DNA of 31,260 bases from Isotricha intestinalis (taxonomy: Eukaryota > Ciliophora > Litostomatea > Vestibuliferida > Isotrichidae): assembly GCA_023807065.1 (NCBI GenBank), contig JAJJLU010003786.1:1-31260 (forward strand), given 5' to 3'. The notes beneath the pieces were generated by a model. It had not been told where the DNA came from and did not search any database. It saw only the letters and a program-made list of their open reading frames with translations. This document shows positions 18,199 through 26,701 of this stretch, in pieces. Made by a program: the position numbers and the translations under genes. Position 1 is the stretch's first letter. The number at the start of each line of letters is the position of its first letter.

Positions 18199-18924
18199 AT
18201 GTCTTTATTTATAGGTAATATCTCCAGAACAACAAAACAAGAAGATTTAGAAGACCTTTTTCGAAAATATGGTCCAAATAAAATATCTTTAAAGCAAAAT
18301 TATGCATTTGTAGATTTTGAGGAGATGAAAGATGCAGAAAGAGCTCTTCGTAAATGTGACAAAAAAATGGTATCAGGTTCTGAAATCGAGCTTCGTTGGA
18401 GTGCTCGAATGAAGAGTCGTCGTCATCATCACTACCACTCATATCGCGATAAGCACTCGAGTAGGAGATACTCATCTCACAGTCGATCTAGAAGTCGCAA
18501 CAAGAGACACGATTACAGTAAGAGAAGGCATAGAAGTCGTAGTAGGAGTTATCGAAGAAGTGATAGGAGAAGAGATCGTGATAGGGATCGAGACAGAGAC
18601 AGAGACAGAGACAGAGATAGAGATAGAGATAGAGATAGGGAAAGAGATCGAGACAGAGACAGAGACAAGGACAGAGAAAGAGACAAAGATAAAAGCAGAG
18701 ACAGAGATAGAGATAGAGACAGAGACAGAGACAGAGACAGAGATAAAGATAAAGATAAGAAAATGAAAGAAAAAGATAATGATAGTGGAAGCAGGAAAAG
18801 AGATAGTTCAAGAGATAGTAAGGAAAGTAAAGAAAGTAAAGATAGCAAAGATAGTAAAGAAAGTAAAGATAGTAGAAGTAAAAGTTCTAGGAAAAATTCA
18901 GGAAGTTCTGAAAAAAGTGATTAA
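18199..18924 (+). CDS. SR-type splicing factor with one RRM and a long RS/RD domain
   Basis: 241 residues. Residues 3-72 are an RNA recognition motif: RNP2 is LFIGNI, RNP1 is NYAFVDFE, with DLEDLFRKYGP as helix 1, AERALRKCDKK as helix 2, and final strand SEIELRWSAR. The short loop before RNP1 resembles SRSF4/5/6-type proteins. After a His-rich patch (RRHHHYHSYR) residues 80-120 are Arg/Ser-rich, about 125-190 are alternating Arg-Asp dipeptides, and the end is Lys/Asp/Ser-rich (KESKDSKDSKESKDSRSKSS). It should be a nuclear factor in splice-site selection and mRNA metabolism, with the RS domain regulated by SR kinases. The gene is clearly less AT-rich than its neighbours because of its Arg codons. 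Several opposite-strand frames here are its shadows. Confidence 0.92.
   Translation: MSLFIGNISRTTKQEDLEDLFRKYGPNKISLKQNYAFVDFEEMKDAERALRKCDKKMVSGSEIELRWSARMKSRRHHHYHSYRDKHSSRRYSSHSRSRSRNKRHDYSKRRHRSRSRSYRRSDRRRDRDRDRDRDRDRDRDRDRDRDRERDRDRDRDKDRERDKDKSRDRDRDRDRDRDRDRDKDKDKKMKEKDNDSGSRKRDSSRDSKESKESKDSKDSKESKDSRSKSSRKNSGSSEKSD
18570..18760 (+). repeat. Arg-Asp dipeptide-coding tandem repeat
   Basis: A six-base unit of the type AGAGAC/AGAGAT is repeated about 25-30 times with few changes (AGGGAT, AAAGAT, AAGGAC), coding RDRDRD with some RE, KD and KS. Such runs change length easily by slippage. Confidence 0.85.
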
Positions 18925-19371
18925 AGTGAAGAAAATTTCAATGCCGTCTTTATTAGAATATTATGTGATTTTTATTTTTTGTGAAAAAATAATATTTTTT
19001 TTTGTTTTTGAAATTTTGAATATTTGTTTTTTGTTGTTTGTTTAATGTTTAATGTTATTTGTGTGGGTTTTGTTTTTCTTTTTTTTTGTATTTTATATTG
19101 TTTTGGATGTTTTAATAAATGATATAAATTTCTGATGTCTCCTTTTTGTTTTTTTGTTATATCTTAATGCCTTTAAAATGCTTTTTATGAATATAATGTT
19201 TAATGTTTCTAAACATTTTAAATTTTATTAATGATGTTGTAATTTTCCTATTTTTTGAAAATTTTAATAATGTATTTTATAATATTAATATCTTATTAAA
19301 TATAATTTAATTAATATAAATTATAATAATTAATAATAATATAAATTATAATTTTAACATCAAAATAAAAT
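18925..19371 (+). other. T/G-rich 3' region of the SR protein gene
   Basis: About 300 bases after the stop (18930-19230) are unusually rich in T and G and poor in C on the plus strand (for example TTTGTTTTTTGTTGTTTG near 19023). This asymmetry is not seen in other spacers. It holds AATGTTTAATGTT-like motifs near 19043-19056 and 19195-19208, a 7-bp hairpin AATGTTT-CT-AAACATT at 19202-19217, and AATAAA near 19114. It is probably a long 3' untranslated region, possibly used in autoregulation. No reading frame is convincing. Confidence 0.45.
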
Positions 19372-19977
19372 TTAAAAAATATTATCGTTATCTTTTGGAA
19401 GAGGAGTATTACATGTAACAATATTTAAAAAATCATTCATTGATAAATTCTCCTTTCCTTCTTCACCTAAATATTTATAAATTTCAATTATTTCTTTTTC
19501 TAACTGTTCTTTTGGCATTTTAACATTATTTAAATTAAAATAAGCTTCTTCAATAATTGATTTAATGTCTTCTTTTTTAATTCCATTTTCTTGTCCTCCT
19601 AAAATTTCATATAGATTCATATATTCTTCAATTTGGAATCTTTTTTCACTTAAATTGTCATTTTCAAAAATTAATTTTTTATAATTTTTACCAGTCAAAT
19701 AATCCACAAAATTTTTTTCATTAAATATTTCTTCATTAAAAGTATTTTTATTAAAATTTCCTTCTTTAATTGAATTAGATAAATTATAAGTGGAAGCTAA
19801 TTTATAAAATGGTATTTTTTCTTTATTATTTTTATCATATGATAAAGACAATATTTTCCTTATAGTATCATAATTGACTGTATTTAAATTTGGATTATTA
19901 TTTATTTTAGTTAAATCATTAAATATTTTAATAGAATCATTTTTATATTTTTCTTCTATCTTTTTCATTTGAATCAA
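19372..19977 (-). CDS. Helical protein, possibly degenerate EF-hand
   Basis: 201 residues, no firm family. The C-terminal half (residues 115-190) has two helix-loop-helix-like units: EYMNLYEILGGQENGIKKED with IKSIIEEAYFNL, and IIEIYKYLGEEGKENLSMND with FLNIVTC. Their spacing is that of an EF-hand pair, but most calcium-binding acidic positions are missing (GGQENG, GEEGKE), so binding is doubtful. The N-terminal half is Asn/Lys-rich and helical. A second possible start, Met4, lies in the same reading frame, so the true N-terminus could be three residues later. The product has no signal peptide or membrane segment. Confidence 0.62.
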   Translation of the reverse strand: MIQMKKIEEKYKNDSIKIFNDLTKINNNPNLNTVNYDTIRKILSLSYDKNNKEKIPFYKLASTYNLSNSIKEGNFNKNTFNEEIFNEKNFVDYLTGKNYKKLIFENDNLSEKRFQIEEYMNLYEILGGQENGIKKEDIKSIIEEAYFNLNNVKMPKEQLEKEIIEIYKYLGEEGKENLSMNDFLNIVTCNTPLPKDNDNIF

Positions 19978-20141
19978 CTTTAATAATAATATAAAAAAAA
20001 AATTAATTCCTTAAAATAGAATATAATTGTTTAAATAGTCTCAAATAACTAATTCAATCAATTAGATATTTATTTTCAAGAAATATTTTTTAAAGAAAAA
20101 TCTTTAATATTAAAATAGACTTTAATACTAAAAATTCGTAG

Positions 20142-20520
20142 ACTAAAAAAATTTTAAGGTTTTATAAAGAAATTATAAAACAAAAAGATCAATTAAATCA
20201 GTCGAATTATAATTACTCAAAAAAAGAAGATTTTTTAACAGATAATCTAAAAAAATTTCAATGAAAATCTCTATTTCATTAGTAAAAAATAGTGAAATTC
20301 TTTATTAAAAAACGTCAATATTTGCAAAGGTTGTTATAAAATAATTTCTGATTCAAATTTAAGAAGATTAAATAATAGAGTTTCACAAAGTAAATTGAGT
20401 GAAATTGGGAATTTTTAAATTATTTTAATTTATAAAAATAAATAAAGCTTATTTTTTATAGCTATTAATGTTAATAAATTAAATGGTTTAACTTATGATT
20501 TGATTAAATTTACATAATTT
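20142..20520 (+). pseudogene. Gene relic containing a CxxC motif
   Basis: The spacer is 19978-20594. From 20142 a plus-strand frame gives 40 open codons (FYKEIIKQKDQLNQSNYNYS, KKEDFLTDNLKKFQ) to a TGA at 20261. With a +1 shift it continues as NENLYFISKK, TAG TGA, then 40 open codons, NSLLKNVNICKGCYKIISDS and NLRRLNNRVSQSKLSEIGNF, ending in TAA near 20418. Further on, KLNGLTYDLIKFT can be read near 20480-20516 before TAA. The ICKGC pair could be half of a zinc-binding site. There is no start codon. This is one of the better relic candidates because the G/C content rises with the frame. Confidence 0.45.
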
Positions 20521-20594
20521 TTATTCTGAATATAAGTTGGTTTTTAAATATAAAGGTATTAAATTGATTTAAAAAAATAAATAAAAAAAATTAT

Positions 20595-21563
20595 TCAAGA
20601 ATCTTTTAATAAAGTATCTTCATATGTTTTATCACTCAATGAATTTTGAAAATCTTCTTTGATTATCATAGAAATAGATATTATTTTAGAAATTATTCCT
20701 ATAGAATTAGAAATAAATAATTTTATATTATATTCCTCTTTTTTAACTTTATTAATATCTCTAAATAATAAAATTAAAGTGTAATTAATTTCTTTTCCAA
20801 TTTTAATAATATTATTAATTTTTGAATTTACTATTTTTACATTATTATCATTAGTTTCAGCTATAATTTCACAATTTGTAATATCTTGATTTCCTAAATT
20901 TTTTATTTGAATTTTATGATTTATAGATTTATTGTTTGAAATTTGAGATTTTAATATTGAAATAGTTTTATCTTCAGACATAATTTCACAAAAGATTTCT
21001 TGTGTCAAATAATTATTATTAAAATTATTTTGTTTTGAAATATTTAAAATAAATTGTTCTAATTTTTTAATTCTAGAATTATATTCTTGTAATTGTTTAT
21101 TATATTCTTTTTGGCTTTTTTGAAAATTGTTTTTTAAATCATTATATTTATTTTCTAATTCACTATATTTATTTTCTAATTCACTATATTTTATTGATAA
21201 ATAGTTTTGAGGATCATAATTAACATTCATTTTATTATGATTAAGGTCTCTTAATTTATCTTTATTATTATAAAAATGATTATTATTATTATTTTTATAT
21301 TCATTTTTTTTATCATCTGTTTTAATGATAATTTTCCTAATATTATTACTTTGCATTAATTCTTCAAAAATTGTTGAATCAGAAATTTCTAAATCTGACT
21401 TATCAGGAAGGACAATATAAAATTTAGTTTTTTTTTTCTCCTGTTCTGAAAAATTAAATTTAATTTGACACTCATTTCTTAAATTCTCCAAGCTTTTTGT
21501 CCAATCTACTTTATCTTGTTTTGATTGATATTGAATCAATAAAGATTTTTTTTGACTTTCCAT
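20595..21563 (-). CDS. PB1/ubiquitin-like, coiled-coil and beta-sandwich protein, copy A
   Basis: 322 residues. Residues 7-86 have the beta-beta-alpha-beta layout of a PB1 or ubiquitin-like fold: KKSLLIQYQ, then SLENLRNECQIKF, then TKFYIVLPDKSDLEISDST, then RKIIIKTDD. An Asn-rich linker leads to a coiled coil (about 125-178, KYSELENKYSELENKYNDLK), partly built from a 21-bp tandem repeat. Residues 195-312 are predicted beta strands (SINHKIQIKNLGNQDITNCE, EINYTLILLFRD, EYNIKLFISNSIGIISKI), like an Ig-like or NBR1-type sandwich, though the Trp residues typical of the NBR1 FW domain are absent. The gene at 22381 has the same architecture. This is the only gene in the window that ends in TGA. Function unknown; a receptor or scaffold is plausible. 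Confidence 0.65.
   Translation of the reverse strand: MESQKKSLLIQYQSKQDKVDWTKSLENLRNECQIKFNFSEQEKKKTKFYIVLPDKSDLEISDSTIFEELMQSNNIRKIIIKTDDKKNEYKNNNNNHFYNNKDKLRDLNHNKMNVNYDPQNYLSIKYSELENKYSELENKYNDLKNNFQKSQKEYNKQLQEYNSRIKKLEQFILNISKQNNFNNNYLTQEIFCEIMSEDKTISILKSQISNNKSINHKIQIKNLGNQDITNCEIIAETNDNNVKIVNSKINNIIKIGKEINYTLILLFRDINKVKKEEYNIKLFISNSIGIISKIISISMIIKEDFQNSLSDKTYEDTLLKDS
21143..21184 (-). repeat. Two perfect 21-bp tandem units inside copy A
   Basis: The plus-strand unit TATATTTATTTTCTAATTCAC occurs twice without change and a third, partial unit follows. On the coding strand each unit gives the heptad SELENKY. The exact identity points to a recent coding expansion of a coiled coil by one heptad. 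Confidence 0.85.
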
Positions 21564-22380
21564 TTTTTTTCAAATTTTTATCCCTAAATAAATAACATTA
21601 AATATATTAATTTTATTTTTGTAAAATAGTGATATATATATCTATTATACATACCTATTTTATCTCAAATTTATTTTTTTTTAATTGGATGATTTAAATA
21701 CTTACTTTATAGAAATTAATGTTTTAAAAAGTTTAGTTGTTTTATTACAGTGTTTTTAAAATTAATATTATTTATTATAGTTGTTCTATTAAAATTATTA
21801 AAAATTATATATTATCATTTTATCATTCTTTTTTAAAAAAAGATAAATGGGAATATTTTTGTAAAAGATAAAATAATACTTCATAATTTTTTATCTACCA
21901 TCATATATTTTAAGTATAAGGTAATAAAGGGTTTTTTCAGTTAAATTAAAATACAAAAATATTAATTTCTATTTCGACTTTTAATATATAAATTTATAAT
22001 AACATATTTGATTTATTTCAAAGTTTTTTTTTCAAAAAATTATCTAGGTAAATAAATACTAATAATCCAATGATGTTTATAATCTTTCAAAAGTATTAAT
22101 TTATCATTCAAAAAAATTAATTAATCAATATAACTAATTTATTGTTTTCATTTTCATTTTATTTTGAAAAATTTATGAATGCAAATAAAATATGAATAAG
22201 TATCAATTGTTTTGATATAATAACAAAAATATTATCAATTCCATGTAAAGTAATTTTTTTCTTAAATGTAAAATTAAACAATAATATTGAAATATATTAT
22301 TATATAAAAAATATATTAAAAGTTATAAAATCAATCAAATTAAGATAGAATATTATATTATTTAAAAAGTTTTTTACCAA
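21564..22380. other. Long spacer with a weak, stop-rich plus-strand frame
   Basis: The spacer is 817 bases between the two PB1-like genes. From 21836 to 22348 one plus-strand frame can be followed without a frameshift. It starts DKWEYFCKR and includes FEKFMNANKI and INCFDIITKILSIPCKVIFF, but it is interrupted by nine TAA and one TGA. About that many stops are expected by chance at this base composition, so a relic is only a possibility. No other feature was seen. Confidence 0.2.
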
Positions 22381-23223
22381 TTATTTAGTTATTAAAACTT
22401 GACCCATGCTTTCATCAATTATATAATCATTTTTTGAAATTGAAAAATTAAAAAATGTCTCTATATCATATGTTTTTTTCTCTTTGTTTAAAATTAAATC
22501 AATTGAAATTTCCCTTTTTTCACCAATTTCCAATTTTGAATCTTTAAATAAATCAATATTCTCAGAAAAAAATAATAAATCTTTTTTTTTTTTTATAGAA
22601 AAAATAAATCCTTTTCCTAAGGGAAAATTGTTACAATTTTTAATATTAATTTTAAATTTTGCTTTATTATTAATTAATGAATTTAATTTAATTTCCTGAG
22701 GAAGTGAACTTACTTGAAGTTCTATTTTTGGTTCTTTTTCTTCTTCTTTTGATTTTTTATCCTCTTTTGATTCTGTTTCTGGGTTAATTTTATTTAACTT
22801 AGTATTTATATTATTTATTTCTTTTTTTATTTTTTTGATTTCTTCAATTATAGTATTAAATTTACTATATAAATCATTTATAGTTTCTAAATGACTAATA
22901 TTTTGAGTTTGACTTAAAAAATTCAAATTATTATTTTTAAAATTATAAATATCAGATTTTTCTAAAATGTTATTTATTTTGGACTTCTCTTCTTCTATTT
23001 TAAGATAAAGTTTTAAATGTTTATTTTGTTTAAATTTAAGATAATCATCGTTATTTTTTATTTGATTATGTTTTTCATCTTCAATTATAAAGTTTTTATC
23101 TTCTAAAAATTCCCATTGATCGATAATAAAGTTCTTTAGAATTTCTAAATTCAAAGGAATTTGGAAAAAAGTTGTATGATTTATTTGGGTAAATTCAATG
23201 TAAATAACATTCTTTATTGACAT
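22381..23223 (-). CDS. PB1/ubiquitin-like, coiled-coil and beta-sandwich protein, copy B
   Basis: 280 residues. The N-terminal 77 residues again look PB1- or ubiquitin-like (NVIYIEFTQ, NLEILKNFIIDQWEFLEDKN, FIIEDEKHNQIKNNDDYLKF, KHLKLYLKI). A coiled coil follows (about 110-150, FNTIIEEIKKIKKEINNINT), then an acidic Lys/Glu linker. Residues 175-278 are beta-rich (AKFKINIKNCNNFPLGKGFI, LEIGEKREISIDLILNKEKK, TFFNFSISKNDYIIDESMGQ). Order and size of parts agree with the gene at 20595, although identity is low, so the pair may be an old duplication. It is divergent from the large plus-strand gene at 23326 with about 100 bases between the starts. No function can be assigned. Confidence 0.63.
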   Translation of the reverse strand: MSIKNVIYIEFTQINHTTFFQIPLNLEILKNFIIDQWEFLEDKNFIIEDEKHNQIKNNDDYLKFKQNKHLKLYLKIEEEKSKINNILEKSDIYNFKNNNLNFLSQTQNISHLETINDLYSKFNTIIEEIKKIKKEINNINTKLNKINPETESKEDKKSKEEEKEPKIELQVSSLPQEIKLNSLINNKAKFKINIKNCNNFPLGKGFIFSIKKKKDLLFFSENIDLFKDSKLEIGEKREISIDLILNKEKKTYDIETFFNFSISKNDYIIDESMGQVLITK

Positions 23224-23325
23224 TAAAAAAAAATAGTTAAAAATTTAAAAAAATAAATTTCTTTTTTTATTTTTTTTTTTGGCAATATGATTATTTATTA
23301 TTTTTTTTTTAAATAATTTTGAAAA
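23224..23325. promoter_or_regulatory. Very short divergent promoter region
   Basis: Only 102 bases separate the starts at 23223 (-) and 23326 (+). The sequence is mostly T and A homopolymer tracts, with one GGCAATATGATT stretch at 23281. Two promoters must fit here, which shows how compact promoters are in this genome. Confidence 0.45.
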
Positions 23326-24856
23326 ATGTATACACCATATAATAAGATAAATTTTTTACCAACAAAAGGAATAAAATTTAACACAGAATATGGATTAAAA
23401 AGAAGCCCTTCAGCAGGTTATTCAAAAATGATTATTAGAAGAGGAAATAATAATTCTTTAGAAAAATATTCAAATAAATCGTTTGATTTTTCAACGATAA
23501 AAAAACAAGTTGACATAAGAAAACTAAGTTCTTATAAAAGTACATCAAATGTATTTAAAACCGAAAATAATTCTTCTTTTTATGATATTAATAATACAAA
23601 TAGTAATATAAGTAATATTAATAATATTACCAATAATTATGTAAGTAATAAAACTCCTTCTTATTATGGTTCTCAATTAAAAGAAAGATTAATTCAAGAT
23701 TTAAAAAATAATTTTTCTCAAGACAAAATCCAAAAGAAAAAATTGCTTAATGTTAATGTTAATATCAATTTAAATCAAAATTATTCTCTAATGAATAATA
23801 ATAACAACTCTAACACAAATAATAATTTAAATAATAATATCCTTAATAATAATAATAACCTTAAAAGTTTATATCATTTAACAGAAAATCCAAGTCATTC
23901 AAATATATTTCAAAATAAAACTTTATTTAATGATAGAGAACTTCCAACAAAATTATACACAAATCCTAGTAAAATTATTCATAGAAGAAATGATTCTCAT
24001 AATAATTTTTTAAATCATTTAAATGTTAATCCAAATTTAAAAAGTACACTTTATTCAGAAAATAATGTAATTTTTTCACAAAATAATACAGAAAATACGA
24101 AATTAACTGAAACTCAAAATAATCAAAAATTAAATGAACAATTTTATGATCTTCAAATTAAATTAGAAAAATTAATAAAAGAAAATAAAACTCATTCAAA
24201 AAGCAGAACCTATAATATTATTAAAATGATATTTGAAGAAGGAATTAAAAAATTGAGTGATAATGTTCAAAGAAATTTTTTTAAAATTATTTTAGTCAAA
24301 TATCATGAATTAGTTATTGCTTATAATAATGAAAATAAAAGTTTAAGACAGTCTTCTGAGCATTTGCAGAATCAATATTTGACTTTAGATAAAAATTATA
24401 TTGATTTACAAAAAAATTTAATTGAAAAAGATAAAGAAATTGAAAAATTTAAAAAGGAAATTCAAGATATTAAAATTAAAACTAATGACACTATTAATAA
24501 TAGTCAAATTACTTTCTGTGCTAAAGATGATATAAAAGATAATACTTTATTACAATCCAAAAATTCCTTGTTAATTTCTAAAAATTCATTATTACAATCT
24601 AAAAATTCTTTGTTGCATTCGAAAAATCTTAATGAAAGTATTAATATAGATAATAATATCAATAACTTCAATAATTCTATTAATACAACTGAAAATAATC
24701 ATAATATTACTATCAATAATAATATCAAAGATGGAGAAATAAATAATAACAATAATAACAATAATAACATTAATAATAATAATAATAATAATAACAATAA
24801 TAGCATTAATAATAATAATAATAATATTAATAATAATAACATTAATAACATTAATA

Positions 24857-24924
<68 letters not shown>

Positions 24925-25494
24925 GGTATTATTATAAATACTCTTAATAATACCATTAATAATATGAATAAAAATAAGATAATTATAAATAAAGAGATCA
25001 TTAAAATCCATAATAATAATATTATTACTAATACTAATAAGGAAAATAACAATTCCAAAATCTTTAACAATGAAAACAAAATTAATATAAATAATAATAA
25101 TGATAAAAAAACTCAGCAAATTAGTAATAATAAAAGTAAAATTATTATTAATGAAGAAGATATAAAAATAGAAAATAATAAGAATATTACAAGTAATATT
25201 AATAACGACAATTCTATCAAAACCAATGAAAATAATAATAATATTATTATTAATCCCAATAATGATAATAATAATATTAAAAACAAAATTGTTAAAAATA
25301 CTTTAAATCAATCAAAAAGTTTTGATATTTTGTTTTCAAACAGACATCAACGTTTTGTAAATCTTGTAAATCAAACTAATATAGAAGATTTAGATGCTTT
25401 ATATTTTAATGATAAAGTTGATGCAAAAAAAACTGAGAATTCAGTGAAGAATAAGAAAAAAATTCCATTGTTAAAATTTAATTTTAATAAATAA
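23326..25494 (+). CDS. Large Asn-rich protein with a central coiled coil
   Basis: 722 residues. The N-terminal 270 are Ser/Asn/Lys-rich and mostly disordered, with scattered ordered motifs (GLKRSPSAGYSKMIIRRGNN, PSYYGSQLKERLIQDLKNNF). Residues about 275-395 are the most conserved-looking part and form helices ending in a coiled coil (TYNIIKMIFEEGIKKLSDNV, FFKIILVKYHELVIAYNNEN, LIEKDKEIEKFKKEIQDIK). Residues 408-434 are four heptads of type LLQSKNS. About 440-690 is an Asn-dominated tract including long poly-Asn. The end is a short motif region (QSKSFDILFSNRHQRFVNLV, NIEDLDALYFND) with a basic tail. The ordered islands suggest a scaffold, perhaps cytoskeletal. Long antisense frames at 24592-25119 are shadows of the poly-Asn region. 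Confidence 0.72.
24547..24627 (+). repeat. Four degenerate 21-bp repeats coding LLxSKNS
   Basis: Twenty-seven codons read LLQSKNS, LLISKNS, LLQSKNS, LLHSKN. The DNA copies differ at several third positions, so this expansion is older than the 21-bp repeat at 21143. Confidence 0.8.
24736..24930 (+). repeat. AAT/AAC microsatellite coding poly-Asn
   Basis: Almost every codon is AAT or AAC, broken by ATT (Ile) and single AGC or GGT codons. This is a typical slippage-prone Asn tract, in frame within the 722-residue gene. Confidence 0.9.
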
Positions 25495-25738
25495 AATATA
25501 TAATTTTTTGTTCTTTTTTTCAAAATATATAAGAAAAAAATATTATAATATTTTTAATATAATATTTTTTAAATTATGATTTAAATTTATATTAATTAAT
25601 CCGAGGAAAAATTATATTATGTTGACTTTTCTTTTTTAAATTTTTTCATCTTAACTTTTAAAATTTTTAATCACTATAAAAAACCATATATTTTATTTAA
25701 AATTTTTATATAATTAATTTATTAAATTTTTGTGACAA

Positions 25739-26572
25739 ATGAAAAATTACAATAACATTCTCAAAAACAAAACACAAATTAATTTCTGTAATGTTAATTT
25801 ATTAAAATTTCCAAATAAAAAAAAAAAAAATAAGCAAAGTAAAAGTTCTTCTTTTTATACAAATAGTAATATTTCAAATGAAAAAGAAACAAAAAACGAA
25901 ACTACTATTTTTGATGAAAAAGATAAGACAATTCAAAAATTAAATTTAAAGATAAATGAATTAGAAACTAGAATAAAAAAATTAGAAAGTATAATTCCAT
26001 ATAATCAAACAATAAAAAGGAATAAAAAAATTGAATCAAATAAAAATTTAAGTAAATTATTGACTGAGCCAACCCCATTAAAAAAAAAGAAAAGATATTT
26101 TTCTCAAAATCAAAGTCCAAACAAATCTAATATTAGTAATAACAATTCAAAAATAAAAAATAATAATATCAAAGATAAAATATCATTTAAAAATGTACAT
26201 AACTTGATTAATAATTTAAAATTGTTTACAAAAAATTCAAAAGGAAGAAATATAAGTTTAAGTAAGATGATAAGTAGAACAAATTCTATTGAAAATATAA
26301 TACATAATTATTCGTATAAAAGTAAAAATAATTCTATAAGAAATATTGGAAGAAATTATAAAAAAAAAAATACTAATTATAATACAAGTTCTAATTTAAG
26401 TGCTAATACAAGTTCTAATATTTCTACTTTTAATGAATTTATTCCAAAAATTCCTAAAAAAAATATTGTTAATCAAAAAATTCAATTTCTAAATTATAAA
26501 AATGATTTAAATAATATTAAAAATAGAACTAATTATTTATTGGAAGTATTTAGTGGAAAGAAATTTAAATAA
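25739..26572 (+). CDS. Basic, mostly disordered protein with a short coiled coil
   Basis: 277 residues, no family recognised. It is rich in Lys, Asn and Ser throughout. A KKKKNK run lies near residue 28. Residues about 60-85 form one short coiled coil (KTIQKLNLKINELETRIKKL), followed by a Pro-containing motif (LLTEPTPLKKKKRYFSQNQS). The C-terminal 35 residues (NIVNQKIQFLNYKNDLNNIK, TNYLLEVFSGKKFK) look ordered and could be a binding motif. The start follows GTGACAA rather than an A-run, but no earlier in-frame ATG fits. It lies 244 bases after the previous plus-strand gene and converges on the gene ending at 26702. Confidence 0.62.
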   Translation: MKNYNNILKNKTQINFCNVNLLKFPNKKKKNKQSKSSSFYTNSNISNEKETKNETTIFDEKDKTIQKLNLKINELETRIKKLESIIPYNQTIKRNKKIESNKNLSKLLTEPTPLKKKKRYFSQNQSPNKSNISNNNSKIKNNNIKDKISFKNVHNLINNLKLFTKNSKGRNISLSKMISRTNSIENIIHNYSYKSKNNSIRNIGRNYKKKNTNYNTSSNLSANTSSNISTFNEFIPKIPKKNIVNQKIQFLNYKNDLNNIKNRTNYLLEVFSGKKFK

Positions 26573-26701
26573 AATAAGTTAATGTTAAATAATTTTATCA
26601 AAATTAATTTTTTTAATTATACAAATTTTATATATTGGAAAAATTAACTATTATTTAAATTTTTTTCTAATTATTTTATGAAAAAAGTTAAAACAAATTG
26701 G

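Noticed and set aside
18209..18848. Several minus-strand and alternate-frame ORFs over the SR gene
   Set aside because: They mirror the RD/RS repeats (Leu-Ser or Leu-Cys-Leu runs) and vanish once the RRM gene is accepted.
21836..22348. Possible recoded gene reading TAA as Gln
   Set aside because: Nine TAA and one TGA in about 170 codons is close to chance at this base composition, and intact genes show TAA only as a terminator.
24592..25119. Two long minus-strand frames rich in Ile or Leu
   Set aside because: They are antisense shadows of the AAT/AAC poly-Asn tract (ATT and TTA codons) and have no independent features.
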